From contig WBTZ01000015.1 of the NCBI GenBank assembly GCA_009026175.1, forward strand, positions 1 through 50,690: DNA of 50,690 bases, in the 5' to 3' direction. Both the position numbers and the translations under genes were made by a program. This stretch comes from Zoogloea sp. Its GTDB lineage: Bacteria > Pseudomonadota > Gammaproteobacteria > Burkholderiales > Rhodocyclaceae. The notes beneath the pieces are model-generated. The model did not search any database, was not told where the DNA came from, and saw only the letters and a list, made by a program, of their open reading frames with translations. This document shows, one piece after another, positions 30,065 to 37,935 of this stretch (position 1 is the stretch's first letter; each line of letters begins with the position of its first letter).

Positions 30065-30080
30065 AGGAACGTTATTTGCT
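30065..30080 (+). promoter_or_regulatory. candidate sigma-54 promoter (-24/-12)
   Basis: AGGAACG-TTAT-TTGCT keeps the invariant GG-N10-GC spacing and fits TGGCACG-N4-TTGCW at 10 of 12 defined positions. Predicted start near 30091, about 98 bases before the ATG at 30190. A competing sigma-70 -10 is listed separately. Confidence 0.45.
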
Positions 30081-30137
30081 TGTAGACTTCTGACAATGAT
30101 GCGGACCTCCGTCACAGACGTGCCACGAGGGTCTGCC

Positions 30138-30143
30138 TATACT
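30138..30143 (+). promoter_or_regulatory. alternative sigma-70 -10 element
   Basis: TATACT with a weak CAGACG 17 bases upstream (30115-30120) would start transcription near 30150. It competes with the sigma-54 reading for the same gene. Confidence 0.3.
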
Positions 30144-30189
30144 GCAAATTCACGGCGCCAGTCATGGCATCAGCTCAACGAGGATCAGC

Positions 30190-30759
30190 ATGAAGCCGGA
30201 ACATTCCAAACAATCTGTCGCGCCGCAAGGCGGCGACACGGGCACGATGCCGAAAGAAAGCCGTCGCCGACTCATCCAGGGCGGCCTCGCGGGCGCTCCC
30301 CTCCTGCTGGCCCTGACCAGCGTTCCTGCCCTCGCGGCCGACTGCAAGCAGCCGTCCGGCTTCTCCGCTTCGGGCAACTTGAGCCAGAACGGCACCACGG
30401 CCTGCTCGCCGAAGATGAACGGCGTGAAGTTCTGGCAGGACTACTGCAATGCCAATCCGGCGCCCAGCGGCACCGCCGTCGACACCATGACCTTCTCTGG
30501 TGTCTTCACGGCAACCAGCGGCGTGACGGCCACCTTCCGCAGCATCCTGACGACCTCCGCCGGGACGCTGCTCCAGAAGAAGATCGTTGCCGCCTGGCTC
30601 AGCGCAAAGGCCGGCAGTTCGCTGTTCACCACGGACACCGTGGTCAAGATGTGGAACGATGGTGTCGTGGGCAACGCCTTCCATCCGAGCGCGACCATGC
30701 CCAGCGTGACCTGGACCTCCACCCAGGTCGAACAGTACCTGGACTACGTGCTGGCCTGA
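30190..30759 (+). CDS. exported small protein of unknown family with Tat-type signal, first gene of the PqqD/HprK-like cassette
   Basis: The 189-residue protein has no family I recognise. Residues 24-30 (SRRRLIQ) before a hydrophobic stretch ending VPALA (to about 49) form a Tat-like signal peptide with an unusual 20-residue leader ahead of it. The mature part of about 140 residues is Ser/Thr/Ala/Gly-rich and low in charge. It has three cysteines (C52, C72, C86), two of them in ACSPKMNGVKFWQDYC, and a run of small polar beta-type sequence (TMTFSGVFTATSGVTATF). ATG 30190 has GAGGAT upstream; an internal ATG at 30247 would leave a bare Tat signal. A 15-base gap separates it from the PqqD-like gene, so it is probably the cassette's client or product, which is inference. 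Confidence 0.75.
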   Translation: MKPEHSKQSVAPQGGDTGTMPKESRRRLIQGGLAGAPLLLALTSVPALAADCKQPSGFSASGNLSQNGTTACSPKMNGVKFWQDYCNANPAPSGTAVDTMTFSGVFTATSGVTATFRSILTTSAGTLLQKKIVAAWLSAKAGSSLFTTDTVVKMWNDGVVGNAFHPSATMPSVTWTSTQVEQYLDYVLA

Positions 30760-30774
30760 TCACCGTAGCGAGTC

Positions 30775-31107
30775 TTGCTTTCGAACGACCATCACTACCG
30801 CGCCAGCGATGCCCTGTTCCACGGGCTTGCCGAGGTGCGCTGGAAGGAAGTCGACGAGGGCTGGGTGCGTTACGACCCCGCCGCCGGTCAGACCTTCCTG
30901 CTTGCACCGATCACCCGCTTCGTTCTTGACCAGCTGGCGCTTCCCGGCCGCCATTCAAGCTTCGACGAGCTGCTGACCTCCGTCCTCCAGGAGGAACCGG
31001 ATGCCGATCCGGACGACTGCCGGCAGCTCGTGGAGTTTGCCCTCGAGGCCCTGATCGGGGCCCGCCTGATCCTTTCGGAGCCGAGACCCCGCCTTGCGAA
31101 TTCGTGA
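30775..31107 (+). CDS. PqqD-like protein (HPr-rel-A system type)
   Basis: The 110-residue protein shows a PqqD/RRE-like pattern: FHGLAEVRWKEVDEGWVRYDPAAGQTFLLAPITRFVLDQLA at residues 15-55, followed by a helical part ending in ARLILS. PqqD-type domains bind peptide leaders and hand them to modifying enzymes. Start: the only usable codon is TTG 30775, because a stop in frame lies just upstream and no ATG/GTG follows early. The 3' end overlaps the HprK-like gene by 14 bases. I recall this as the PqqD-family chaperone of the HPr-rel-A system; this is memory, not a search. Confidence 0.75.
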   Translation: MLSNDHHYRASDALFHGLAEVRWKEVDEGWVRYDPAAGQTFLLAPITRFVLDQLALPGRHSSFDELLTSVLQEEPDADPDDCRQLVEFALEALIGARLILSEPRPRLANS

Positions 31108-32008
31108 TCTGTCACCCGCCGAGTTCCGCCAGCGGCTAACGGGAGACGGAATCCGTCTCGCCGCCGGACCCTTTCAGTGCCGGCTGCACAGTGGCATCCC
31201 GGACATCGCCGACGAGCTGGCCCGTCTCTACGCCCATCACCCCCTGGTGGACAGCAAGGCCTTCACCGATTTCCACGTGTCCGTGCAACCCGGCCGCGGA
31301 ATGCGCCGCTGGCTGGCCCCCCAGGCCCGCTTCGTGGTCGACGCGGTGGAGCCCTTCACCCCGCTGCCCCGCAACCAGGCCCTGCCGATGCTGGAGTGGG
31401 GGCTGAACTGGTGCATCACGGCCTACAGTCATCACATTCTCGTCATCCACGCGGCCTCGGTGGCCCGGAACGGACGTGCAGCCATCCTGCCGGCCCCACC
31501 CGGCTCAGGCAAGAGCACCCTGTGCGCCGCCCTCGTCAACCGTGGCTGGCGGCTGCTCTCCGACGAGCTGACCCTGATCCGCCTCGATACCGGCCAGATC
31601 ATGGGGCTCGCCCGCCCGGTCAACCTCAAGAACGCCTCGATCGACATCATCCGCGCCTACGCGCCGGACGCCTTCCTGACGCGCCCCATCCTCGACACCA
31701 CCAAGGGCACGGTGGCCCTGATGGCCCCCGACCAGGCCAGCGTGGAAGCCGTCGATGAATGGGCCGACCCGGCCTGGATGATTCTCCCCCGCTACCGGGC
31801 AGGCGCCGAGGCAGCGCTCAGCCCGATGGGCAGCGGCGCAGCCTTCCTGCAGCTTGCCGACAACGCGATGAATTATCACGTCATGGGTGCCCGCGGCTTC
31901 GACGCGGTAGGCGGGCTGGTCGACCGCTGCCGCAACTACCGATTCGAATACAGCCGGCTCGATGACGCCATCGCCGTCTTCGAGCGCCTCGCCGGCGAGG
32001 CCGCCTGA
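31094..32008 (+). CDS. HPr kinase-related protein (HprK-related kinase A type)
   Basis: The 304-residue protein has a P-loop PAPPGSGKST (133-142) preceded by the HprK-like HAASVARNGRAAIL, and a downstream acidic SDE (156-158) in RLLSDELTLI. HprK phosphorylates a Ser on HPr, but no HPr gene is here and the N-terminal 110 residues differ from the HprK N-domain, so another substrate is likely. The start is TTG 31094, overlapping the PqqD-like gene, with no ATG or GTG near it. Ends in TGATG shared with the next gene. Function unproven; kinase activity is inferred from the P-loop. Confidence 0.8.
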   Translation: MRIRDLSPAEFRQRLTGDGIRLAAGPFQCRLHSGIPDIADELARLYAHHPLVDSKAFTDFHVSVQPGRGMRRWLAPQARFVVDAVEPFTPLPRNQALPMLEWGLNWCITAYSHHILVIHAASVARNGRAAILPAPPGSGKSTLCAALVNRGWRLLSDELTLIRLDTGQIMGLARPVNLKNASIDIIRAYAPDAFLTRPILDTTKGTVALMAPDQASVEAVDEWADPAWMILPRYRAGAEAALSPMGSGAAFLQLADNAMNYHVMGARGFDAVGGLVDRCRNYRFEYSRLDDAIAVFERLAGEAA

Positions 32009-33135
32009 TGAACCTGCTCCTCAACGCCTACCGCCGCCCCGACTCGATAAGCCTCCTGGACGAGCGCCAGTGGGATCTGCTGGTGCGCCAGGCCCGCCAC
32101 GCCAATCTGCTGGGGCGCCTCTTCCTGCGCCTGCAGGCGGCTGGAGTCGAAGACAAGATCCCGGAGCGCCCCCACAACCACCTGCTCTCCGGCGCGGTGA
32201 TGGCGGGCGAGCAGCGCCACGCGATCCGTCGCGAAGCCCGCTATCTGCAGGAAGCGCTCGCACCCGCCGGCATCCCGGTGATCCTCCTCAAGGGTGCCGC
32301 CTACGTGGCTGCCGGACTGCCCGCCGCGCAGGGCCGCCTCTTCTCGGATGTGGACATCCTGCTGCCCAAGGCCCGCCTTGCCGACGCCGAATCGGCGCTG
32401 CAGCTCAAGGGCTGGGTGAGCACCGCCACCGACGCCTATGACCAGCGCTATTACCGCCAATGGATGCACGAGCTCCCGGCGATGCGCCACGTCTTCCGCG
32501 GATCGGCCCTGGATGTGCATCACACCATCCTGCCGCCCACCTCCCGGCTCAAGCCCGATGCCAGCCTGCTCATCGAGGCCAGCGTCGAGCTGGGCAAGGA
32601 CCTGCCGGGCATCCGCACCCTGGCCTTGCCCGACCTCATCCTGCACAGCGCCTGCCACCTGTTCCATGAGGGTGAGCCCAACAACCTGCTGCGCGACCTG
32701 ACCGACCTGGACCTGCTGCTCCGCCATCTCGCCCGGGATGACGCAGCCTGGGACGAACTGATCGAGCGCGCCGCGCGCCTCCAGCTGGGCGCGCCCCTGC
32801 GCCTGGCGCTGCGCTACTGCCACAGCCTGCTCGAAACTCCGGTGCCGGGCCGGGTGCAGGCCCGCACCGGCTGCCTGCTCAGCGGCAACTGGGTGCAGCG
32901 GCTGCGGGACGCCATGTACGCCCGCGTCCTGCGCCCCCAGCACCCGAGCACGGCCGACGCGCTGACCCCCCTCGCCCGCCGGGCGCTGTACATCCGTGCC
33001 CACTGGCTGCGGATGCCCCCCCATCTGCTTGCCTATCACCTGGCCCACAAGGCCATCCTCCCCGCCAGGCAGGAAACCCATCCCCTGTCCACCGAGAAGA
33101 TCGAGCTTGCGGCAGGCGCAAAAAAAGCGGCCTGA
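32008..33135 (+). CDS. nucleotidyltransferase-fold protein of the cassette
   Basis: The 375-residue protein has the minimal nucleotidyltransferase core VILLKGAAYV (91-100) followed by GRLFSDVDILLP (109-120), where the two Asp of DVD would bind metal. A helical C-terminal half contains LDVHHTILPP and a His-rich LILHSACHLFHEG. It looks like the large uncharacterised nucleotidyltransferase family found next to HprK-like and PqqD-like genes. Substrate unknown. Its start overlaps the kinase stop by 1 base, so all three genes are translationally coupled. The last codons (GAKKAA, stop) lie inside the terminator hairpin. Confidence 0.8.
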   Translation: MNLLLNAYRRPDSISLLDERQWDLLVRQARHANLLGRLFLRLQAAGVEDKIPERPHNHLLSGAVMAGEQRHAIRREARYLQEALAPAGIPVILLKGAAYVAAGLPAAQGRLFSDVDILLPKARLADAESALQLKGWVSTATDAYDQRYYRQWMHELPAMRHVFRGSALDVHHTILPPTSRLKPDASLLIEASVELGKDLPGIRTLALPDLILHSACHLFHEGEPNNLLRDLTDLDLLLRHLARDDAAWDELIERAARLQLGAPLRLALRYCHSLLETPVPGRVQARTGCLLSGNWVQRLRDAMYARVLRPQHPSTADALTPLARRALYIRAHWLRMPPHLLAYHLAHKAILPARQETHPLSTEKIELAAGAKKAA

Positions 33136-33146
33136 GCCGCTTTTTT
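33121..33146. terminator. bidirectional terminator overlapping the nucleotidyltransferase 3' end
   Basis: AAAAAAGCGGC (33121-33131), loop CTGA, GCCGCTTTTTT (33136-33146): an 11-bp perfect stem with T-run on both strands. The TGA stop is partly in the loop. It serves the cassette from the left and grxD from the right. Confidence 0.9.
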
Positions 33147-33161
33147 GAACCGGCAGCCCGT

Positions 33162-33479
33162 TCAGGCCTGCACTTCGTCGAGCAGCTTCTTCAGCTCGCC
33201 GGAGTCGAACATCTCTTTCATGATGTCCGAGCCGCCGATGAACTCACCCTTCACGTAAAGCTGGGGAATCGTCGGCCAGTTGGCGTATTCCTTGATGCCC
33301 TGGCGGATGTCTTCGTTCATCAGCACATCCACGGCCAGGTAGCTCTGCACGCCACAGGCCTTGAGGATCTGGGAAGCCATGGAAGAGAAGCCGCAGCGGG
33401 GCATCGCCGGGGAACCCTTCATGTAGAGCACGACCGGGTTGGTGGTGACTTGTTCGTGAATGACTTTCTGGACGTCCAT
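33162..33479 (-). CDS. grxD: monothiol glutaredoxin, Grx4 type
   Basis: The 105-residue protein has the CGFS motif at Cys29 (SPAMPRCGFSSMA), the glutathione-binding WPTIPQLYVKGEFIGGSD, and no second active-site Cys. CGFS glutaredoxins bind a [2Fe-2S] cluster with glutathione and take part in Fe-S delivery. It is read leftwards after hemA, prfA and prmC; the 63-base gap to prmC may hold its own promoter. Ends at the shared terminator. Confidence 0.96.
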   Translation of the reverse strand: MDVQKVIHEQVTTNPVVLYMKGSPAMPRCGFSSMASQILKACGVQSYLAVDVLMNEDIRQGIKEYANWPTIPQLYVKGEFIGGSDIMKEMFDSGELKKLLDEVQA

Positions 33480-33542
33480 CGTGGTCTCGCTAAATAGTTG
33501 AGCAATTCAGTCGGGAAAGAATAGGCCTGCAGACGCAACCCG

Positions 33543-34370
33543 TCAAGGGCGCCGCCCGAAGCCGATCCGCTCGATGCCCGCCAGGTCCCGCGCCGACGCC
33601 ACATCAAGAAAACCCCGGGCCAGCAGCAGATCCCGCACTGCAGCCCCCTGGTCATAGCCATGTTCCATGAGCAGCCAGCCACCGGAGCTCAGATGAGCCG
33701 GGGCCTCGGCGGCAATCCGGGCCAGGTCGTCGAGCCCCGCAGGGCCGGAGGCCAGCGCCCCCGGCGGCTCGAAGCGCACGTCACCCTCCTCGAGATGGGG
33801 GTCGCCGGCGGCGATGTAGGGCGGATTGCTGACGATCAGGTCGAAGACCTCCCCCTGCACCGCGGCAAACCAGTCGCTCTCGAGGCAGCGGAGCCGCGCG
33901 CCCAGGCGCTGCGCATTGGCTGCAGCAACCGCCAGCGCCGCCGGCGAGATATCCACCGCCGTGACCTGGGCCGCGGGCAGCTCCAGTGCCAGACTCACCC
34001 CCAGGGCTCCGCTGCCGGTCCCCAGGTCGAGGATCCGCAAGGCGGCCTCCGGCGACACCCGGGCCAGCACCGTATCGACGATCAGCTCGGTCTCCGGGCG
34101 CGGGATCAGCACCGCCGGCGAGACCCGGAAGCTGCGGCCATAGAACTCCCGTTCTCCCAGCAGATAGGCCACGGGCTCGCCCTGCTCCCGGCGCACCAGC
34201 ATGTCCACAAAGCGCAGCGCCAGCTCGGGCGCAAGGGCGCGCTCCGGGTAGGCGGCGATCTGGGCGGTGGATGCGCCGGTCAGGGCCCCGAGCAACAAAC
34301 GCGTCTCGGCGGCAGGAATGCGTCCGCGGGCCAGCGCCAGGGCGGCACCGAGCGTGTCCGGCAACTTCAA
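33543..34370 (-). CDS. prmC: peptide chain release factor N5-glutamine methyltransferase
   Basis: The 275-residue protein has the SAM-binding motif ILDLGTGSGALGVSLA (113-128) and the catalytic NPPY (182-185), which marks Gln/Asn N-methyltransferases. The N-terminal helical domain is present, with the conserved LIPRPETE. PrmC methylates the Gln of the GGQ motif in release factors 1 and 2. It lies 1 base after prfA, its substrate gene, matching the hemA-prfA-prmC order. Confidence 0.95.
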   Translation of the reverse strand: MKLPDTLGAALALARGRIPAAETRLLLGALTGASTAQIAAYPERALAPELALRFVDMLVRREQGEPVAYLLGEREFYGRSFRVSPAVLIPRPETELIVDTVLARVSPEAALRILDLGTGSGALGVSLALELPAAQVTAVDISPAALAVAAANAQRLGARLRCLESDWFAAVQGEVFDLIVSNPPYIAAGDPHLEEGDVRFEPPGALASGPAGLDDLARIAAEAPAHLSSGGWLLMEHGYDQGAAVRDLLLARGFLDVASARDLAGIERIGFGRRP

Positions 34371-34371
34371 G

Positions 34372-35457
34372 TCAGTTGCCCTCTTCGGCCAGGGCGGCCA
34401 GCAGTTCGGCCTGGTGTTCGGCGGTCAGGGCTGCCAGCACCTCGTCCAGGTCGCCCTGCATGATCGCATCCAGTTTGTAGAGGGTCAGGTTGATGCGGTG
34501 ATCGGTGAGCCGCCCCTGGGGGAAGTTATAGGTGCGGATCCGCTCCGAGCGATCGCCGCTGCCCACCAGACTCTTGCGGGTGGCCGCCTCGCGGGCCTGC
34601 TGCTCACGCACCTGGATGTCCTTGATCCGCGCCGCCAGCACGCGCAGGGCCGAGGCTTTGTTCTGGTGCTGGGAGCGCCCGTCCTGGCATTCCGCGACAA
34701 TCCCGGTGGGCAGGTGGGTGATGCGCACCGCCGAGTCGGTCTTGTTGATGTGCTGACCGCCGGCACCGGAGGCGCGGAAGGTGTCGATGCGCAGATCGGC
34801 CGGATTGAGTTCCACGTCACCCACCTCGTCCGCCTCGGGCATCACCGCCACGGTGCAGGCCGAGGTATGGATGCGGCCCTGGGTCTCGGTGGCCGGCACC
34901 CGCTGCACCCGGTGCCCGCCGGACTCGAACTTGAGGCGCGAGTAGGCCCCGTTGCCGGCGATGCGGACGATGACCTCCTTGAAGCCCCCCAGCTCCGAAT
35001 CGCTGGCCGAGATGGTCTCCACCTGCCAGCGCTGGCGCTCCGCATAGCGGGTGTACATGCGCAGCAGGTCACCGGCGAACAGGGCGGCTTCGTCACCGCC
35101 GGTACCGGCCCGGATCTCCAGGAAGAGATTGCGCTCGTCGTTGGGATCGCGGGGCAGCAAGGCCTTCTGCAGGTCATCCTCGATGCGCGCCTGGGCTTCG
35201 CGGGCCCCTTCGAGCTCGGCCGCCGCCAGCTCCTTCATCTCCGGATCGGCCAGCAGCTCACGGGCGGTGGCCTCGTCTTCGACGGCACGGCAGAAATCCC
35301 GGTACAGACCGACCACCGGCGTGATCTCCGCATGTTCGCGGGTCAGCTTGCGGTAATTGTCCATATCGGCGGCAGCCTCGCTGGTGGCGAGCAGGCGGTC
35401 CAGCTCCTGCAGACGGTCGGCAAGGTTCTCGAGCTTGTCGCGGATACGCTGTTTCAT
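34372..35457 (-). CDS. prfA: peptide chain release factor 1
   Basis: The 361-residue RF1 carries the GGQ peptidyl-hydrolysis motif (233-235, in [10 protein letters not shown]) and the UAG/UAA-reading PxT type tripeptide (PAT, 188-190, in [12 protein letters not shown]). SPF would mark RF2 instead. It has the usual coiled-coil N-terminus. ATG 35457 gives the family start ([10 protein letters not shown]); a GTG at 35469 in frame would add 4 residues. Follows hemA and precedes prmC. Confidence 0.97.
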   Translation of the reverse strand: MKQRIRDKLENLADRLQELDRLLATSEAAADMDNYRKLTREHAEITPVVGLYRDFCRAVEDEATARELLADPEMKELAAAELEGAREAQARIEDDLQKALLPRDPNDERNLFLEIRAGTGGDEAALFAGDLLRMYTRYAERQRWQVETISASDSELGGFKEVIVRIAGNGAYSRLKFESGGHRVQRVPATETQGRIHTSACTVAVMPEADEVGDVELNPADLRIDTFRASGAGGQHINKTDSAVRITHLPTGIVAECQDGRSQHQNKASALRVLAARIKDIQVREQQAREAATRKSLVGSGDRSERIRTYNFPQGRLTDHRINLTLYKLDAIMQGDLDEVLAALTAEHQAELLAALAEEGN

Positions 35458-35505
35458 GGGGATACCCACCCGCCGGAGCAGGCATGAACGACCCGGCCCG
35501 GAGGC

Positions 35506-36759
35506 TCAGTGGTCCTTGGAAAGATTGAAGAGACGCTGGACCAGGCCGGCGCTGTCGCCCCGGTGATCGCCGTCCGCGTCGTTGAGAAAGCGGGTCGGCC
35601 CGTGCATGAGCTTGTTGGTGAGACCGTGGCTGAGCGCCTCCAGCACCTTCAGCGGATCCTCGCCCCGGGCCAGCAGGCGCTGGGCCCGCTCCAGTTCGGC
35701 CAGGCGCAGCTGGTCGGCATGCTCGCGCAGGGCCCGGATGGTCGGCACCGTGCCACGGCTGTCCAGCCAGTGCAGGAAGCCATCGACCCGGTTGTCGATG
35801 ATGCCTTCCGCCTCCACCACCGCCGCCTGGCGGGACTCGAGACCGGAGTCCACCACCTGGGCCAGGTCATCCACGGTGTACAGGAAGACGTCGTCCAGCC
35901 CGGCCACTTCGGGCTCGATGTCGCGGGGCACGGCCAGGTCCACCATCACGATGGGGCGCCGGCGGCGGGCCTTGAGGGCGCGCTCCACCGTCCCCAGCCC
36001 GATCACCGGCAGCGGGCTGCCGGTGCAGGAGACCACGATGTCGTAACCCGGCAGGGCCTCGCCCACCTGGTCGAGGCGCAGCACGTCGCCGCCAAAGCGC
36101 TCGGCCAGGGCTTCGGCGCGGGACACCGTGCGGTTGGCAATCGAAATGCGCTTCGGCTTCTCGCCGCCGAAGTGGGCAGCACACAGCTCGATCATCTCGC
36201 CGGCCCCCACGAACAGCACCCGCTGATCGCTGACCCGTTCGAAGATCCGCTCCGACAGATGCACCGCCGCCGCCGCCATCGATACGATGTTGGCGCCGAT
36301 GGCGGTGGTCGAACGCACTTCCTTGGCCACCGAGAAGGTGCGCTGGAAGAGCTTGTGCATGGTGGCGCCGAGGGTGCCGGCCTCTTCCGCCTGGCGCACC
36401 GCGTCCTTCATCTGGCCGAGGATCTGCGGTTCGCCGAGGACCATCGAGTCCAGCCCGCTGGCTACCCGGAACACATGGCGCACCGCATCCCGCTGGGGCA
36501 GGGTGTAAAGGTAGGGTGAGAGTTCCGGCAAGGCCAGCCGATGGTATTCGGCAAACCAGTCGGCCGCGTGCTGGGGCTGCTGGGTGGCGAAGTACAGCTC
36601 GGTCCGGTTGCAGGTGGACAGGATGGCCGCTTCCTTGACCGGCTTCTCCTTCACGAAGTCGGCCAGGGCCTGCACCAGACTCTCCGGACGAAAAGCCACG
36701 CGCTCGCGGATGGCGAGCGGCGCAGTATGGTGGTTCAGTCCGAGAGCAAAGAGCTGCAT
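35506..36759 (-). CDS. hemA: glutamyl-tRNA reductase
   Basis: The 417-residue enzyme makes glutamate-1-semialdehyde, the first committed step of C5-pathway heme synthesis. It shows [14 protein letters not shown], the catalytic Cys50 in [25 protein letters not shown], the NADPH-binding GAGEMIEL, and the C-terminal dimerisation helices. Its promoter is a clear -10 at 36798-36803, with a dyad covering the -35 region (36807-36832). Begins the hemA-prfA-prmC(-grxD) run. Confidence 0.97.
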   Translation of the reverse strand: MQLFALGLNHHTAPLAIRERVAFRPESLVQALADFVKEKPVKEAAILSTCNRTELYFATQQPQHAADWFAEYHRLALPELSPYLYTLPQRDAVRHVFRVASGLDSMVLGEPQILGQMKDAVRQAEEAGTLGATMHKLFQRTFSVAKEVRSTTAIGANIVSMAAAAVHLSERIFERVSDQRVLFVGAGEMIELCAAHFGGEKPKRISIANRTVSRAEALAERFGGDVLRLDQVGEALPGYDIVVSCTGSPLPVIGLGTVERALKARRRRPIVMVDLAVPRDIEPEVAGLDDVFLYTVDDLAQVVDSGLESRQAAVVEAEGIIDNRVDGFLHWLDSRGTVPTIRALREHADQLRLAELERAQRLLARGEDPLKVLEALSHGLTNKLMHGPTRFLNDADGDHRGDSAGLVQRLFNLSKDH

Positions 36760-36797
36760 GGGTAAGGCCAGGCAGGGGCGGAATTTTTCAGCCGGCG

Positions 36798-36803
36798 ATT
36801 ATA
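36798..36803 (-). promoter_or_regulatory. -10 element of hemA
   Basis: Minus strand TATAAT in GATATAATCGCCG predicts a start near 36791, about 32 bases before the hemA ATG. No consensus -35. Confidence 0.6.
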
Positions 36804-36806
36804 TCA

Positions 36807-36832
36807 CCCGGTCTTTTTCCTGCATGACCGGG
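36807..36832. promoter_or_regulatory. inverted repeat over the hemA -35 region
   Basis: CCCGGTC (36807-36813) and GACCGGG (36826-36832) are perfect 7-bp arms 12 bases apart, just upstream of the hemA -10. They could be a regulator site or the terminator stem of the lldR transcript, which is read into this region. Confidence 0.3.
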
Positions 36833-36853
36833 GAAATGCGCAGGCCCGTCCCC

Positions 36854-37657
36854 TCAGCCCACCTCCATGCCATCGGCCTTGGCTGCAACAGGCCGGGACA
36901 GCCGGCGGGCGACTTCGGCGCGGCTCTCGCGCTCCTCGTGCAGGGCACGCGCCACCATGCTCTCGTAAACGAAATCGATGTGGCGGCGCACCGCCGCCCG
37001 GGCGGCCTCGGGGTCGCGCTGGCGCAGCGCCTCCCAGATCGCCCGATGCTGGCCACGCAACTCCTGCCAGTCGTTCTCATGGCGGCGCAGGTGCTTGAGG
37101 TTGCGGTCGATGTGGTCGTGGATGACCCGGAACAGGCTGGCCGTGAGGTGCCCGAACATCACGTTGTGGGCCGCCTCGGCGATGGCCTGATGAAAGGCCA
37201 GGTCCGCCGCGACCTGCTCCTCGGAACCGGACGGCCCCTGGGCAAACAGCCCTTCCAGGCGCGCGAAGGCCTCCCCGATGCGCTGGATGTCGGCATCGGT
37301 GGCGCGCCGGGCGGCCAGCGCCGCCGCCTCGCACTCGAGCATGCCGCGGAACTCCAGCAGATCGTCCTGGATGTCCGGATGCTGGCGCAGCATCTCCTGC
37401 CAGTGATCGGTGAAGCCCGCGTCGAGACGGTCGGTGACATAGGTTCCGCCGCCCTGGCGGCTCTGCAGCAAACCCTTGGAGACCAGCTTCTGGATCGCCT
37501 CGCGCAGCGACGGGCGCGACACGCCCAGCTCGGCGGCCAGCTCCCGCTCGGGCTGCAAACGGTCGCCGGGCTTCAGCGCGCCATCCAGGATGCGCCGCTC
37601 GAGCTCACGGGCGATGGTGTCGGAGAGTCGCTGGACGGCCAGCTTGCCACTTGCCAT
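36854..37657 (-). CDS. lldR: GntR-family (FadR subfamily) lactate-responsive repressor
   Basis: The 267-residue protein has an N-terminal winged helix (LERRILDGALKPGDRLQPERELAAELGVSRPSLREAIQKLVSKGLLQSRQGGGTYV) and a C-terminal helical FCD ligand domain. It closely resembles LldR/PdhR-type regulators. ATG 37657 gives this family N-terminus; an upstream extension to 37726 would run through the operator. Two inverted repeats of LldR/PdhR type (37675-37687 and 37837-37853) lie in the divergent region, one over its own leader, which suggests autoregulation and repression of the lactate genes without lactate (inference from E. coli). Confidence 0.9.
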   Translation of the reverse strand: MASGKLAVQRLSDTIARELERRILDGALKPGDRLQPERELAAELGVSRPSLREAIQKLVSKGLLQSRQGGGTYVTDRLDAGFTDHWQEMLRQHPDIQDDLLEFRGMLECEAAALAARRATDADIQRIGEAFARLEGLFAQGPSGSEEQVAADLAFHQAIAEAAHNVMFGHLTASLFRVIHDHIDRNLKHLRRHENDWQELRGQHRAIWEALRQRDPEAARAAVRRHIDFVYESMVARALHEERESRAEVARRLSRPVAAKADGMEVG

Positions 37658-37674
37658 GGTGATGAGACACAAAA

Positions 37675-37687
37675 TTGGTAAGACCAA
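37675..37687. promoter_or_regulatory. LldR/PdhR-type operator 1
   Basis: TTGGT-AAG-ACCAA, a perfect 5-bp dyad in AT-rich flanks, 18 bases upstream of the lldR ATG. Confidence 0.7.
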
Positions 37688-37791
37688 AATTCTAGGATAG
37701 AGCACAGATCCGGACAATACACCCAAGGCCCGGAGACATGGGGGAAACCCTTATAACCCCAAAAAATCAACCCTTTGAATCATCTACAAGA

Positions 37792-37820
37792 TTGACTTGC
37801 CCCGGGACTGAGCGTAAATT
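37792..37820 (+). promoter_or_regulatory. promoter of the lactate operon
   Basis: TTGACT (37792-37797) and, after 17 bases, TAAATT (37815-37820). Predicted start near 37827, so operator 2 covers about +10 to +26. Confidence 0.6.
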
Positions 37821-37836
37821 TTCGACATGCACGGAA

Positions 37837-37853
37837 AATTGGTCTTACCAATT
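37837..37853. promoter_or_regulatory. LldR/PdhR-type operator 2
   Basis: AATTGGT-CTT-ACCAATT, a perfect 7-bp dyad with 3-base centre, just after the predicted start of the lutA transcript. Its centre is 164 bases from that of operator 1. Confidence 0.75.
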
Positions 37854-37935
37854 TACCGAATGATTGGACCACATAACCGGAAGCCGCCCCCGAAGAACGC
37901 CTTCTTCGACCACGGCAAGACGGGAGAGGAGACCC

